Below, in pieces: positions 10,624-20,574 of a stretch of 64,000 nucleotides of DNA. Position 1 is the stretch's first letter. Every line of letters starts with the position of its first letter. Origin of the DNA: Angomonas deanei (Eukaryota > Euglenozoa > Kinetoplastea > Trypanosomatida > Trypanosomatidae); the NCBI GenBank assembly GCA_903995115.1, contig LR877155.1, forward strand, positions 188,501-252,500, read 5' to 3'. Below the pieces are notes generated by a model, which searched no databases, was not told the origin of the DNA, and worked only from the letters and a program-made list of their open reading frames with translations. The translations under genes were made by a program, and so were the position numbers.

Positions 10624-10748
10624 AAAAATAATAATAATCATAATAATAGGATTACTGCTCATTATATTTACGGTTACTAATGCACACGGTTAAAGTTCGG
10701 TCGTTCGATAGTGAAGGTAACTGGTAAAGTGCACACACTAAAAAACAT

Positions 10749-10767
10749 CTCTCTTTTTTGCTTTCAG
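10749..10767 (+). promoter_or_regulatory. Trans-splice acceptor fixing the Kelch/BTB start
   Basis: Pyrimidine run ending CTTTCAG, AG at 10766-10767. It lies inside the frame that opens at TTG 10758, so that upstream extension would be removed from the mRNA and ATG 10830 is the first in-frame start left. Confidence 0.65.
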
Positions 10768-10829
10768 GTACGAAAAAAAAAAAAAATTTCAGTAATAGAA
10801 TAGAATTTAGATTTATTTATTTCCTCGAC

Positions 10830-13800
10830 ATGACCTACAATAGAAACAGTCGTACCTACGACGATCCGACTCAGACCGCAGAACTGAACGCCCTTTTGGA
10901 GGAGTTAAATGATGTGGGCGGTATGTTACGAACGGGGGAGGCATCTGAAAAGGTACTTGCCGGTGGTCGGGAAGGGACGGTCGGTAGCACCGCGGTCCTA
11001 TCGGAGCAGTCGTCGCGGCAGATCAGCTTTGCCCAGCGCCGCTCCTCCGCCCACACCGCGACGGGATTCTCCACCTACACCCCAAGCCCATCGACCAGCG
11101 ATGCGGAGCCTTTTTCTAACACGACCAAGACCACCCCACTGGGGGTGCGGCTGGCCCCAGTGAAGGACAACACCCGTAAAGAACCCCTTCCGGAGGGACG
11201 CCGCTCCAGTTTTCAGCCGCCGCCCCCACTCTCTGGGGGTCTGGTGGCGCAACCTCTGCCAGTTCCACCGCCCTCTACTGTAGAGGAGGAACAGCCGCCA
11301 ACAGAGGAACCATCACTGGAGGTGGATAGAGAGGCGAACTTTCTTCCTGTCATGTGTGCCCGCTACCTCCGACCGTCCGGCCTGACGCCGCAGGGACGGT
11401 GGGGGCACACCCTCACCCCAGTGGGGTTCCATCAGCTGTACATGTTCGGGGGGAAGGAGGTCGGCGGGGAGGAAAGCAATCTGCTCTGTGAGTTCAACAC
11501 CACTACCATCACATGGGACCCAGTACCCGTACGGCGCGGTGCCCCTCCCGCCCCACGCCACGACCACGCCGCCGCCACCCTTGAGGAGCGGTTTGTCATT
11601 ATACACGGTGGGTGTGCGCACCGGGCCGGCGGGAAGCCACCCGAGGTGTTCGCGGACCTGCACATGTACGACACCATTACGAGTGAGTGGGTCTGTCTCT
11701 GGTCGGGGCAGTCCACGCCAGCGAATAAGAATGTACCGACCGCGCGGTTCGGGCACACTATCGTGATACAGGACGACAGCTTGTACGTGTACGGAGGCAA
11801 AACCCTCAAGGCCGGCAGCGTAGACAGTTCCCTTGCCACATCCGATGTATTTGTCTTTTCGCTCAACAGTAAGCGGTGGCGACGGCGTCTACGCGCTGGG
11901 AAGCCACGGCAGGTCGAATCAGAGGCCACCACCCCTTCCGCCAAACAGACAGACTTACCGCCCAATGGTGCCACCGCGGTCCCACTGCCGCGTGCCCACC
12001 ACGCCGTGTGTGTGAAGGATCACGTGATGTTCATGAACGGTGGCAGTGGCGCCAACTCCGCCACGCTCAATGACACCTGGAGCCTGGACCTCTCCACCGG
12101 GGTGTGGACCTGTCTGCACGCAGGAGAAGGGGCGGATGCGATCCCGAGAGAACGGCACGCGCTGCTGGTCTGCGGGGAGGCCCTTCTTCTGATGGGCGGT
12201 TGCACAGCCAGCATGTACAGTGAAAAGATTACAGAAAAGTACTTTAACTTTGTCGCCGTGCTGCCCCTCCTGGGTCAACCCATCCCGTGCTGGATTCCTG
12301 TCAGCATGGGCAACGTGTCGGTGGTGCCCCCCAGCCGGCGCGGCTTCGCAGCGGCCTTCAGCGGCGGTTTCGCTTATGTCTTCGGTGGGATGAGTGGGTC
12401 GGAGCCGGCCAGTAACAATATGGTGCGCTTCCTCTCGGCGGACGGTTATGTATCCACCGGGGCGCGCATGACCGCCACTGCCAACGACGCCGCACTCCGT
12501 AATACGATGCAGCGCACACGGCGCAGGCCGGTCATACCGTTTGATGTTTACATCTCCCCAGGCAGCTGGAGTGGGAGCGAGGTGGAAAAGGGTAACATGG
12601 TCGGTGCGCACCGCGTTCTATTGCAACAGCGGGCACCAATACTGCTAAAGGCACTGCAAGGGTGTCGCTCCCAACCTCTGCACACCACCGCCTCGCGTGT
12701 TGTGAAGGGCAAGGCTGACGAGGAGGAGCAAGACGACCTTCTCAAAGATTTTGTAAAGCAGGTCAACACGGAGGAAGGGACAAAAGTCTCCACCACGAAC
12801 ACTGGTACCGGTGGCACTGTCTACTTCACCTCTGGCAACACCCGTGTGGTGGGTCTGCCGCACCCCCTGACCGCACAAGAGCTAGAGGCGTTGATGGACT
12901 ACGTGTACTGGGGCGGGCTGTCCTCTGAGTTCCGCACCCTCCTGGAGGAAGAAGAAGAAAAGGAGCAAGATGAGAATACCAACCACCACTCGTCGATTGA
13001 GTCCACGAAGGATCTGCTGCGGAAAGTGTTAGCCTCCCTCCAGCAGGCGGCTACGGACTTTGAGCTAGCCCCACTGTCCTCCTTGTGTGATGCCCTGTTG
13101 AGCAAAAGTAAAAAGAAGCTGACCAAGTCCCGTGCCAAGAGTGTCAAGACCCTCCGAGACGACTTGCTGACGCTCCGTACATCCTCCTCGCTGGCCACCG
13201 CCACGGTACTATTTGTCGATCCCCACACCGGACAGCAAACCGCGCACACCCTTCACCCACTCCTACTGTCCGCCTCCAGCAGCTTCTTCGCCGACCTCCT
13301 TCGCCCACTGTACAACGGAGAGAAAACCCAATCCCAGCTGGGACCGGTGGCGGCCAAGGTCACGCTCCCACCGGGGGAGCACGGCGGACTGCTCACCTCT
13401 ACCTCCAAGCGAGCGGTGCTGGTCGGTCCGGTGTCTATCCCGACGTTGGCGGTGGAGCCGGTGCTGCGGTTTCTCTACTCGATGGAGCTGCAGGCCCCCC
13501 GTGATATGGTCTTTGACGTCCTCCTCGGCTCCCATGTGCTGAACCTGCCCCCGCTGCAGGCGTACTGCGAGGCCATCGTCGCCCGGACGGAGGTGAACTA
13601 CGACACCTGCTGTTCCTTCTACTACATTGCGAGGCGGTACGGGGCCTCTCTCTTGGAGGAGATGGGCACTCCTGACTGCCGTGACGGGTTACTCCCAGGT
13701 GCAGCACAGCATCCCGTACCTCAACCTTAGCAAGGAGGACAGACAGCAGATTGACGCCTTGTCGAAGGAACTGCATTCTTCGTCGTGGGTTCCACCACCT

Positions 13801-13869
13801 CAGCCGACCAGCGTGCTGAGACCCACTGAGGAGTACGCAAAGCGGTGGAATGAATCTTCCCTGCAGTGA
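10830..13869 (+). CDS. Kelch-repeat plus double-BTB protein, LZTR1-like (one frame break)
   Basis: About 1,012 residues. Six Kelch-type repeats with paired glycines lie near residues 189-525 (for example GRWGHTLTPVGFHQLYMFGG, ARFGHTIVIQDDSLYVYGG, SRRGFAAAFSGGFAYVFGG). They are followed by two BTB-type regions, the first near 570-780 with a long acidic/Ser insert, the second near 790-960 (HPLLLSASSSFFADLLRPLY then EPVLRFLYSMEL). Kelch followed by two BTB modules is the LZTR1 order; such proteins are substrate adaptors of CUL3 ubiquitin ligases. The frame changes near GGG 13664-13666: dropping one G joins SLLEEM to ALLTAVTGYSQVQHSIPYLN and moves the stop from 13730 to 13869. Confidence 0.85.
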
Positions 13870-13990
13870 GAAACGCGCACACACTTTTTGTATCGTATGT
13901 CCAACACTCCATCTTTTTTCTCACATTATTAACAATGGGCGCGTGCGCATATGATTCGACCGTGTACATGTTTGAGATATATCGTTACAC

Positions 13991-14024
13991 CGCTTCTCCC
14001 TCCTTCTCAACCACCACAAAAAAG
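13991..14024 (+). promoter_or_regulatory. Trans-splice acceptor for the coiled-coil gene
   Basis: CTTCTCCCTCCTTCTC tract followed by AG 14023-14024, 16 bases before ATG 14041. A TTG codon at 14035 opens the same frame but is less likely as a start than the ATG two codons later. Confidence 0.55.
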
Positions 14025-14040
14025 CTAGCACTAGTTGGGA

Positions 14041-15900
14041 ATGTTTCGTTACACACTGTCTCATCATGAACTAGTAAAGAACGGTATTGCCGTGGGGAGG
14101 GCCCAGTTAGCCCAGCAGTTCGCCACGCTAGATGGGTGGCAGAGCACACAGGAAAGTAGGTTTGACGAATACGTCAAGGAGAGGCGGCGAAAAGAAAGTT
14201 TTGATAGTTTTGACCAGCGAGTGGAGCGGGCCTACCGTGTCGCCTGCAAGGCGCACAAGACGGAAGTGGTCAATGCGTTCAAGCGAAAGCTGAAAACCTC
14301 CAACGCCAAATTCACTCCACAGATCATGCTGGACATGAAGAAAAAGACGGAGGAGCGACTGACGTGGCTGCGGGAGGTGTGGTCCCAGGTGGACGCGGAC
14401 TACCGCAGCAACGACCCCCTGCGGCAGGAAAGGGCAGCGGGTGAAATCTCGCTGGCGCTGAAAGGCGAACCCGGTGAGTACATGCGGTGGCTGTATGAGC
14501 AGAAGCTGGAGGACCGCTATGCGGGGGAGAAGGGAAGGGCCGCCAGCGCCGCCGTCCTTGGGGAGGCCGAGCTGCCAGATGTGTCAGAGGAAGAGGTCAA
14601 TCGGTATAAGAACTTGAAGGTGGATATGACGGAAATTGAGCGTAACGTCAAGAGTAGGTTTGGCATCGCCGGACAGCAACACTGGGCGGAGTTGCAGGCG
14701 GCGAAGGATGCCATCTATCAGGAGAAGCTGGATAACGCCGCCAAGATGTATCAGCAGCTCATTGATCAGAGCAACCGCATGGAGGAGAGTCAGCGAACGG
14801 CACTTCTGCGGAGCAATGTGGAGCGTATTCACGAGGCGCAGGTCCGCTTCAAGGCATCCTTGGAGCTGGAGGATGAGCGAGAGCGGCTGGTGGAGGCGCA
14901 CCAGCACATGGAGGAGGAGCGACGTCGCGTGGCGAAGGAGACCCGCACGGCACTTCTGCAGGAGGCGGCGGAGCTGCGAGCCAAAGGGGCCACCTCGGAA
15001 GAAGTACAGCAATACCTCCGTCAGCGTCAGCTGGAGAAGCACGCCGAGCGGCAGGCGGAGTACCAGCTACGGGAGCAACAGAGTGTGCTCCAGTCGAAAA
15101 ATCAATACCTCAGCATGATTGACCAGCTGAAGGGTGACTTTGAGCGACGCGATGGGTTGGAGCTGATGCAGCAGACGGAAAAGGAAAACCGTCGCGTCAA
15201 TGCGTTTGGGTTCATGGATGAGGACGTGCTAGAGACGGGCAATCAGCTGACGCCCAGCAGCGCCGCGCCCCCCACAGCCAAATTCCAGCAGCGCGAGGAC
15301 CATCAGCCGCAGCAGGCACCGAAGCCGGACCACGCCCCTTCCCCATACGAAGAGAGCAAGGAGGAGTTGTGGCGGCGCATCTCGCAGGATAAGTACGAGG
15401 ATCCCTTCCTCACGGTTCACCAGGCCCGTCTGGATGCCGTCAAGTACTATGACACCGCCTACGCCCGCACGGTGCCTCTCGAGATGAAGCAGGGACGGAA
15501 GTACGCCTCTCAAGGGATGGGACAGCACGCCGTCGGGGGCGGAACGGAGAATCAAATCTACAAGGGGGGGAATGACCTGGCCCACGCCCTACAGTGGGGG
15601 ACCAACGCGCAAGTCGTCCACGACATTGACGGGGATGGCAGTAAGGGTTACTTTATGGACAACCTGTGGCACGTCAGAGATAAGGAAACGGGGGATATTG
15701 ACTGGCGGTACGAAAAGAAGGTTGGCGGGCCCATACTGCGGGGCCCCGCCTTCTACCGCATGGGAGCTGCCCGCGAGGCGGCCGAGCCTGGTGAGCAGCC
15801 AATGGAGCCCACCCCTGATATTATACGTCGGCGACGGGAGAACACGCAGCGCCGTGGGCAGAGCGGCATGCGGGTGAGGAAACCGTGGAAGAGTCGATAA
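14041..15900 (+). CDS. Coiled-coil protein, possibly mitochondrial, unknown function
   Basis: 619 residues. The first ~30 residues carry Arg, Lys and His with few acids (MFRYTLSHHELVKNGIAVG), compatible with a mitochondrial leader but not decisive. Residues about 50-370 are nearly all helical and highly charged, with long heptad-like stretches (EDERERLVEAHQHMEEERRR). Residues 395-440 are Pro/Gln-rich. The last 150 residues look globular (NLWHVRDKETGDIDWRYEKK) and end in a strongly basic RRRRENTQRRGQSG tail. I recognise no family; a mitoribosome- or cytoskeleton-associated protein are both possible. Only the frame, length and acceptor are firm. Confidence 0.8.
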   Translation: MFRYTLSHHELVKNGIAVGRAQLAQQFATLDGWQSTQESRFDEYVKERRRKESFDSFDQRVERAYRVACKAHKTEVVNAFKRKLKTSNAKFTPQIMLDMKKKTEERLTWLREVWSQVDADYRSNDPLRQERAAGEISLALKGEPGEYMRWLYEQKLEDRYAGEKGRAASAAVLGEAELPDVSEEEVNRYKNLKVDMTEIERNVKSRFGIAGQQHWAELQAAKDAIYQEKLDNAAKMYQQLIDQSNRMEESQRTALLRSNVERIHEAQVRFKASLELEDERERLVEAHQHMEEERRRVAKETRTALLQEAAELRAKGATSEEVQQYLRQRQLEKHAERQAEYQLREQQSVLQSKNQYLSMIDQLKGDFERRDGLELMQQTEKENRRVNAFGFMDEDVLETGNQLTPSSAAPPTAKFQQREDHQPQQAPKPDHAPSPYEESKEELWRRISQDKYEDPFLTVHQARLDAVKYYDTAYARTVPLEMKQGRKYASQGMGQHAVGGGTENQIYKGGNDLAHALQWGTNAQVVHDIDGDGSKGYFMDNLWHVRDKETGDIDWRYEKKVGGPILRGPAFYRMGAAREAAEPGEQPMEPTPDIIRRRRENTQRRGQSGMRVRKPWKSR

Positions 15901-16095
15901 GCAGTATGGATAACCTATAATGACACATATATATAATCTATATCATGCATCTCAGTAGTACGGGGGTGTTGGGATGATTGAGGAGTGTATATGGTTACTG
16001 TGAGGTGAACATTTATTTCCCCTCTCCATTTCTTTTATTTATTTTTTTTTAGGCTACTGAACCCTTTACCCAACCTCAGCACAACCTCCCACAAG

Positions 16096-17019
16096 ATGGC
16101 TAAGAAACGTGGCGGTAAAAAGAAGGAAAACAACTTCTTCTCCGCAGTCGTCATCCTCAAGGGTCATGGACGATTCTCTACCCCAGGACACGTATGGACC
16201 TCTCATTGCGCCTCTATTGTCTTCAAGTTAAAAGTGTTTCTCGACCCTGATGATCCCAAGGAGGTGACGTCGGTTGAAATAAAGACCAAGTATCGTTTCG
16301 GTCAAAGAGCCGTAGGTCAGGACGGCGGCAGGTTCGTCAAACCGTATTTTTCCGAATCGGAGATGGAGAAGCTACACGAGCGGGCGACCAGGATTGCGTT
16401 CAGAAAGGCAGGGGAACGGGCGAGCGGGGTGACGGTCCCGGAAGAACCGCCACGGGAAGCCACCAAAGGAGAAGTAAGCGAGCTGAAGCGCCATCAGACA
16501 AACGACTGCGAACGTTGTACGCAGAGCCGGATCCCCTGTAACGGTGTTTTGGAGGTGTTGGAAGGCAAATTTATTACCATCGGCAACAAGAAAAAGTACA
16601 AGGCACGAATGAAGAAGATGGAGAAGCTGAAGGCGCAGAGTGTACTCACCGGTAAACCGCCCAATAACACGTGCAAAGTGCTCTACCACCAAACCAGCGA
16701 GGAAGCGGCGGAGAAGATTCTATCTTCCCAGAAAATGAAGCGCGGGAGTGATGGGTTGCTCGGTAGCGGGATTTACTTTGCTGCCTCCCCGGAAGAAACC
16801 CAATATAAAGCCAGCCAAAAAGGCGTCATACTCCGCTGCGTCGTGTACCTTGGCAAACAGAAGGAGGTGAAAGAGCCTGGCAAACACACTTTTATAACTC
16901 TTCGGAAGGAGAATTATGATTCTGTTCACGCCATCAGCGGGGACGGCTTTCTGCCGACCGGGGACGAGCACGTCGTGTATAACTGGGATCAAGTGCTGCA
17001 CGTCTCTCGCGTGGATTAG
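16096..17019 (+). CDS. PARP-fold protein, Gig2-like, probably lacking the catalytic Glu
   Basis: 307 residues. Lys/Gly-rich start, a middle segment with three cysteines (CERCTQSRIPC) and a C-terminal ADP-ribosyltransferase-like domain from about residue 192. Visible motifs are the first-strand His (VLYHQTSEEAAEKIL), the Tyr-containing GLLGSGIYFAASPEET, and a last strand HVVYNWDQVLHVSRVD. The H and Y of the H-Y-E triad are present; the final position reads YNWDQ, the pattern of Gig2-type PARP-like proteins, with no glutamate. It may therefore bind NAD or ADP-ribose without polymerising, or be a mono-transferase; activity is not predictable. Acceptor tract 16018-16052 ends in TTTTAG. Confidence 0.75.
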   Translation: MAKKRGGKKKENNFFSAVVILKGHGRFSTPGHVWTSHCASIVFKLKVFLDPDDPKEVTSVEIKTKYRFGQRAVGQDGGRFVKPYFSESEMEKLHERATRIAFRKAGERASGVTVPEEPPREATKGEVSELKRHQTNDCERCTQSRIPCNGVLEVLEGKFITIGNKKKYKARMKKMEKLKAQSVLTGKPPNNTCKVLYHQTSEEAAEKILSSQKMKRGSDGLLGSGIYFAASPEETQYKASQKGVILRCVVYLGKQKEVKEPGKHTFITLRKENYDSVHAISGDGFLPTGDEHVVYNWDQVLHVSRVD

Positions 17020-17595
17020 GGAAGACAGCTTTTTTTCTCTTCTTTTTTTTAGCGGATGTTTTACTGACTCTTGTTCTTTTTTCTACGTGCTTTTTGTTGT
17101 TGTTGTTGTTGTTTTGTTTTGCATTATTATTATGGACGCTAACAAGTAATTTTGTTAAAAGAAATTACGCCAACTGGCTACGGTCTACCCCTTCTTTGAA
17201 TAACTTTTAATTGCTCTTTTTACTAAAACCTCCCCCGGACTTCCTCTCTCTTTTTTGTTTTGTTTCTTCCTTTAAGAGGAAAACAAAAATAAAAGAGAGG
17301 AAGTCCGAGGGAGGTTTTAGTAAAAAAGAGCAATTAAAAGTTATTTGAGGCCCATTTCTCAAGGCCAAAAGTTCTTTTTTGATGTGTTGACAACAACAAA
17401 AAAAGAGAGTGGTTAAACGTTTAATTGTCGTGAAGTCAATGCGCTGGTCTACTCTTCTGTGTTTGCATTCATTTTATTTTCTCTCTCTTATCAGAAACAA
17501 CAATAATAAAGAAAACTAGCACCCTTATAAAGGTCCATCTACAAAGGTGTCTATAGAACATAAAAGGGAAACACACACACACACACAAATAAAAA
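17020..17595 (+). other. Spacer holding foldback hairpin, CA repeat and acceptor
   Basis: 576 bases between the PARP-like and MFS genes. It holds a pyrimidine tract ending in AG at 17051-17052 with only tiny frames after it, a TTG run near 17096-17112, the large inverted repeat at 17199-17345, an acceptor tract with AG at 17493-17494, and an (AC)n run at 17571-17587 in the 5' leader of the transporter. Confidence 0.7.
17199..17345. repeat. Near-perfect inverted repeat (foldback hairpin)
   Basis: The left arm begins AATAACTTTTAATTGCTC at 17199 and is matched by the reverse complement of 17291-17345, which ends GAGCAATTAAAAGTTATT. The arms are about 50-55 bases with one mismatch (CCCCC against CCCTC) and two small length differences in T and CT runs. 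The inner sequence (TTTTTGTTTT against AAAACAAAAA) continues the pairing, so the loop may be under 25 bases. No coding content, no second copy in the window and no clear target-site duplication. It could be a MITE-like foldback element or a structured RNA element in the pre-mRNA. Confidence 0.9.
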
Positions 17596-19676
17596 ATGCT
17601 CAAAAATGAATCCAAACCACCTGTGGAGGATTCCTCAAAAATAGGCGGTGGCTCTGTCATTGTGGAGGTGAAGGATACCTCCAGCACGACCCATTATGAG
17701 GGGGACGGCAAGGCTGGTAATGAGCCCTACCAGGCCGAAAAGTCCACCGGGGAGTTTAGTTACACCAGCGACACGCAGGACACCCCGTTCGGTGTTTCGC
17801 TGAGTCTTTTGAAACGGAACATGTATCTGTTTATTTGGCTCAAGGCGATCGGCTCGTACGACTCCGGCGCCTTCAGTGCGGTGTTAGCGGTAGAGAATGG
17901 TATGTCGGATAGTCTCGGCCTCTCCACGCTCGATAAAGGCAACCTGGCGGCGTCGGTGTTCCTGGGAAACATTATAGGCTGCCCCGTCGCGGGACACCTT
18001 TTCGGAAGCTACAATGAGCAGAATGTGCTCAACGCCTCCCTCATTGCCCACACTGTCGCCACCTTTCTGTTTGCCTTTTTCCCCGGCTACTACTACTGTG
18101 TCTTCTTTCGCTTCTTCATTGGGTTCACGCTAGCCTTTATTGTGGTCTACACACCGGTTTGGGTAGACCACTTCGCCCCGAGGGACAAAAAGTCTATTTG
18201 GATGGCCTCGCACAATGCCGGGGTGCCGCTCGGTATCATGTTTGGTTATCTTGTGGGGGCGTACTTTCCTTCCTTCACTGCCATTCCTTGGGAGTGGGCC
18301 TTCTACCTCAAGTGCCTCCTCATGGTACCCACCATCGTCTACGTCGGCAGCGCGAACCCCCGCTCCCTCAACGCCCGTGGTCCGGGGGCGCTCATGACGG
18401 AGGATAACAACAGTGACACCAGCTCCCCCAAGACACGGCAGACGAACCTCGCTGGCACCACGATCCCGGGGGATAAGGGAGTGTTGGCACAGCTGAAAAC
18501 CTCAGCGACGACTCTCTTTAGGCGGTTCAGCCCGCTGATTGCCAATCCCGTCTTTATGTGCGCGGTCTTCGCCATGAGCGCCATGTACCTCGTGGCGACG
18601 GGGCTGCAAAACTTTGTGACAGAGTACCTGAAAGAGGAGCCCTTTAATGCCTCGATACTGACCATCATGCTAGGGTTCGGGCGGCGGTGGTGACCTCACC
18701 GGTGTTAGGGGTCATTGTCGGTGGCGTCCTGCTAGACCGGCTAGGAGGGTACCACGGCAACCTGCTCGTGGCCTCCGCCTTCGCGACGGCATGGGGTTTT
18801 GCGGCCACCATCTTCTCCATCATTTGCATCTTTGTCACCTCCACCGGTTGGTTCCTCATTGTCATGTCGTGCGTGCTCTTCTGTGGTGGGGCGATCATCC
18901 CACCAGGGGCGGGCATCACCATGTCCACGCTGCCAGCCCCCCTCCGCTCTGCCGGTGCCGCCTTCGCCCAGACCATGTATAACCTCCTAGGAAACTACAG
19001 CGGCCCCCTGCTGTGTGGCTTTATTGCGAAGCAGACCGGGCACCTCAAGTACGGTATCTACACCCTCTTCCTTTGTAGTCTGCTGGGCGTCGTGCCCATG
19101 TCTTTCATTGTCCTCATTGCCTGGCGACGAAAGCAGTCGGGGGTGACCGCAGACACTGTGGTCGTCATGGACACCATAGAAGAGGAAGGAGGAGGCGGGG
19201 TCGACCAGGAGATGGCCCACGTACCCCCCGCAGGAGGTAGCTTCTCCGTCCGCAAGGAGAACAAGGAGGAGGTGTTGCCCTTCTCTAGGACCACACAGAA
19301 GGTATCCCCGTTAGAGTCGTGGCGGAGGGGGCAGGAGCGGCCGGCACGGCTGGCCTCCCCGCCTGGCAGTGTGGCCGTGGAGCCCTCCGCCGCCCCCACG
19401 CCACTCCACACCCCGAAGGACAGCGGCCTCCGCACCCGGGAGAGCTTCCTAGGGATGCTGGATGGCTCGCAGGAGAAATCGATCCCCAATCAACACGCCT
19501 TTGGGATGGATCTGGTCTACTCCTGGCTGACCGCCCAGGAGGAGACGGAGCGGCGGCGGACGGCCTCAGTGGCGGGGAGGACCAACCTGCACCCGCTGCA
19601 GGCAGACTCGGTAGAGATGAGCCCGTCGGTAGACAGTGAGAGTCGTCGACGGAAGAATCATAACAGCAGAGAGTGA
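17596..19676 (+). CDS. Major facilitator superfamily transporter (one frame break)
   Basis: About 693 residues if read through one missing base near 18676-18690, where frame 1 (ILTIMLGFG) passes into AAVVTSPVLGVIVGGVLLDR. Twelve membrane helices can be counted: six before a central hydrophilic loop (about residues 255-300) and six after it. Visible MFS features are NLAASVFLGNIIGCPVAGHL at helix 2, FFRFFIGFTLAFIVVYTPVW at helices 4-5, and GGVLLDRLGG after helix 8, equivalent to the second-half motif A. The general plan recalls Spinster-like carriers, but the substrate cannot be told. Long cytosolic N-terminus (about 65 residues) and a Ser/Pro/Glu-rich C-terminal tail of about 180 residues, likely regulatory. 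Stops at 18693 in one frame and 19676 in the other. Confidence 0.85.
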
Positions 19677-19775
19677 AAAAAACGAGGAGGAGAATGTACT
19701 AGAATGTTGTAAATTTTAACTTCACAAAAAATAAAGAATTAAAGTGTATCTTATCCTTGTTGCTATAATGCGTGT

Positions 19776-19801
19776 GCCTCTTTTTTTTTTTTCTTCTTAA
19801 G
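19776..19801 (+). promoter_or_regulatory. Trans-splice acceptor ahead of the 41-residue ORF
   Basis: CCTC followed by a long T run, then TTCTTCTTAAG with AG at 19800-19801; the ATG at 19814 follows after 12 bases. It is as strong as the acceptors of the large genes and is too far from SmD1 (which has its own at 20006-20007) to be needed for it. Confidence 0.6.
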
Positions 19802-19813
19802 ACCAAAAACAGA

Positions 19814-19939
19814 ATGACGGCGCGCGTGTTTTCCCTGTCATGTATAAATTTAGTTGCTAGTTCTTATATGGTATTACCTCTATGTTTTTGGGGTGTTTCG
19901 ATATGGCGGAACGACCACTCGAAAACTTTTGTAAAATAA
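19814..19939 (+). CDS. Candidate 41-residue single-pass membrane microprotein
   Basis: ATG at 19814, TAA at 19937-19939. The translation starts MTARVFSLSCINLV, has one hydrophobic stretch at about residues 7-30 (VASSYMVLPLCFWGVSIW) and ends in a short polar tail RNDHSKTFVK. Support comes from its own acceptor 12 bases upstream, the higher GC content at its start, and a spacing that is otherwise unexplained. Small one-helix subunits of mitochondrial respiratory or import complexes and of the ER OST complex have this form, but no family is recognised. A chance ORF remains possible. Confidence 0.5.
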   Translation: MTARVFSLSCINLVASSYMVLPLCFWGVSIWRNDHSKTFVK

Positions 19940-20023
19940 ACTAATGAATGTGCTGATCCAAAAAAAAAATTTCTCTCTCATTTCATTCCATTCTATTACA
20001 TTATTAGGTATTTATATTCTATC

Positions 20024-20356
20024 ATGACTAGCCCATCCGAAACCGGCGGGACGCTCCTCCCCTTCCTCCAGCAGCTCCGCGGCAACCACGTCGACATGGA
20101 GCTCAAAAACAGTTCCATCGTCTCCGGCGAGATTACCTTTGTCGACGCCAACATGAACACGTATTTGAAAAATGTGAAGATTGTTTCCAAGAAGGTAGAC
20201 CCCGTGGAGGAGGAGGTGTATATGGTGCGAGGGAGCTCGATTCGCTACGTGATCCTACCCGAGACGCTCAACTTGCACGACTGCCTGAAGCGGGCCGCGG
20301 AGAGGGCGCCAGCGAAGGGAGGGAAGAAACTGAAGAAGGCCAAGCTGGAGGAGTAA
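20024..20356 (+). CDS. Small nuclear ribonucleoprotein SmD1
   Basis: 110 residues. Sm1 motif at about 13-54 ([20 protein letters not shown], then [14 protein letters not shown]) and Sm2 motif at 67-84 ([18 protein letters not shown]). The match to SmD1 is close across both motifs, including the D-x-x-MN loop and the RG-S-x-IRY-x-ILP signature. SmD1 is one of the seven core proteins that ring the Sm site of spliceosomal snRNAs; in kinetoplastids these serve trans-splicing and the spliced-leader RNP. The C-terminus is short and lysine-rich ([13 protein letters not shown]) and lacks the long RG repeat of animal SmD1. Acceptor AG 20006-20007. Confidence 0.93.
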   Translation: MTSPSETGGTLLPFLQQLRGNHVDMELKNSSIVSGEITFVDANMNTYLKNVKIVSKKVDPVEEEVYMVRGSSIRYVILPETLNLHDCLKRAAERAPAKGGKKLKKAKLEE

Positions 20357-20574
20357 TAAACTAGAAGGTAATAACAATTATAAAAAGCATGCGTCTGTGT
20401 ATGTGTTTGAAATAAAAACATGCAGTAAAAACAAAAGAATACAATGATAATAGTTCTGTCATGATTTGATTTTCGTCATCGTACCTTTCAATTGCCTTTA
20501 TTTTCCTTTTTTTTTTCCTTTAGTTTTTAACAAACCAGTAAAAATCATACATAGAATTTACACTGTTTAGTGGG

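Larger units (their letters stand above)
19677..20023 (+). other. Spacer containing a microprotein gene and two acceptors
   Basis: 347 bases between MFS and SmD1. It has two pyrimidine-AG sites: AG 19800-19801, which precedes a 41-codon frame, and AG 20006-20007, which precedes SmD1. The double acceptor is what suggested a small gene in between. Confidence 0.6.

Noticed and set aside
17041-17149. Possible small gene after AG 17051-17052
   Set aside because: The first ATG after the acceptor gives only three codons and the next gives five (MDANK); the long frame through here is out-of-frame PARP sequence.
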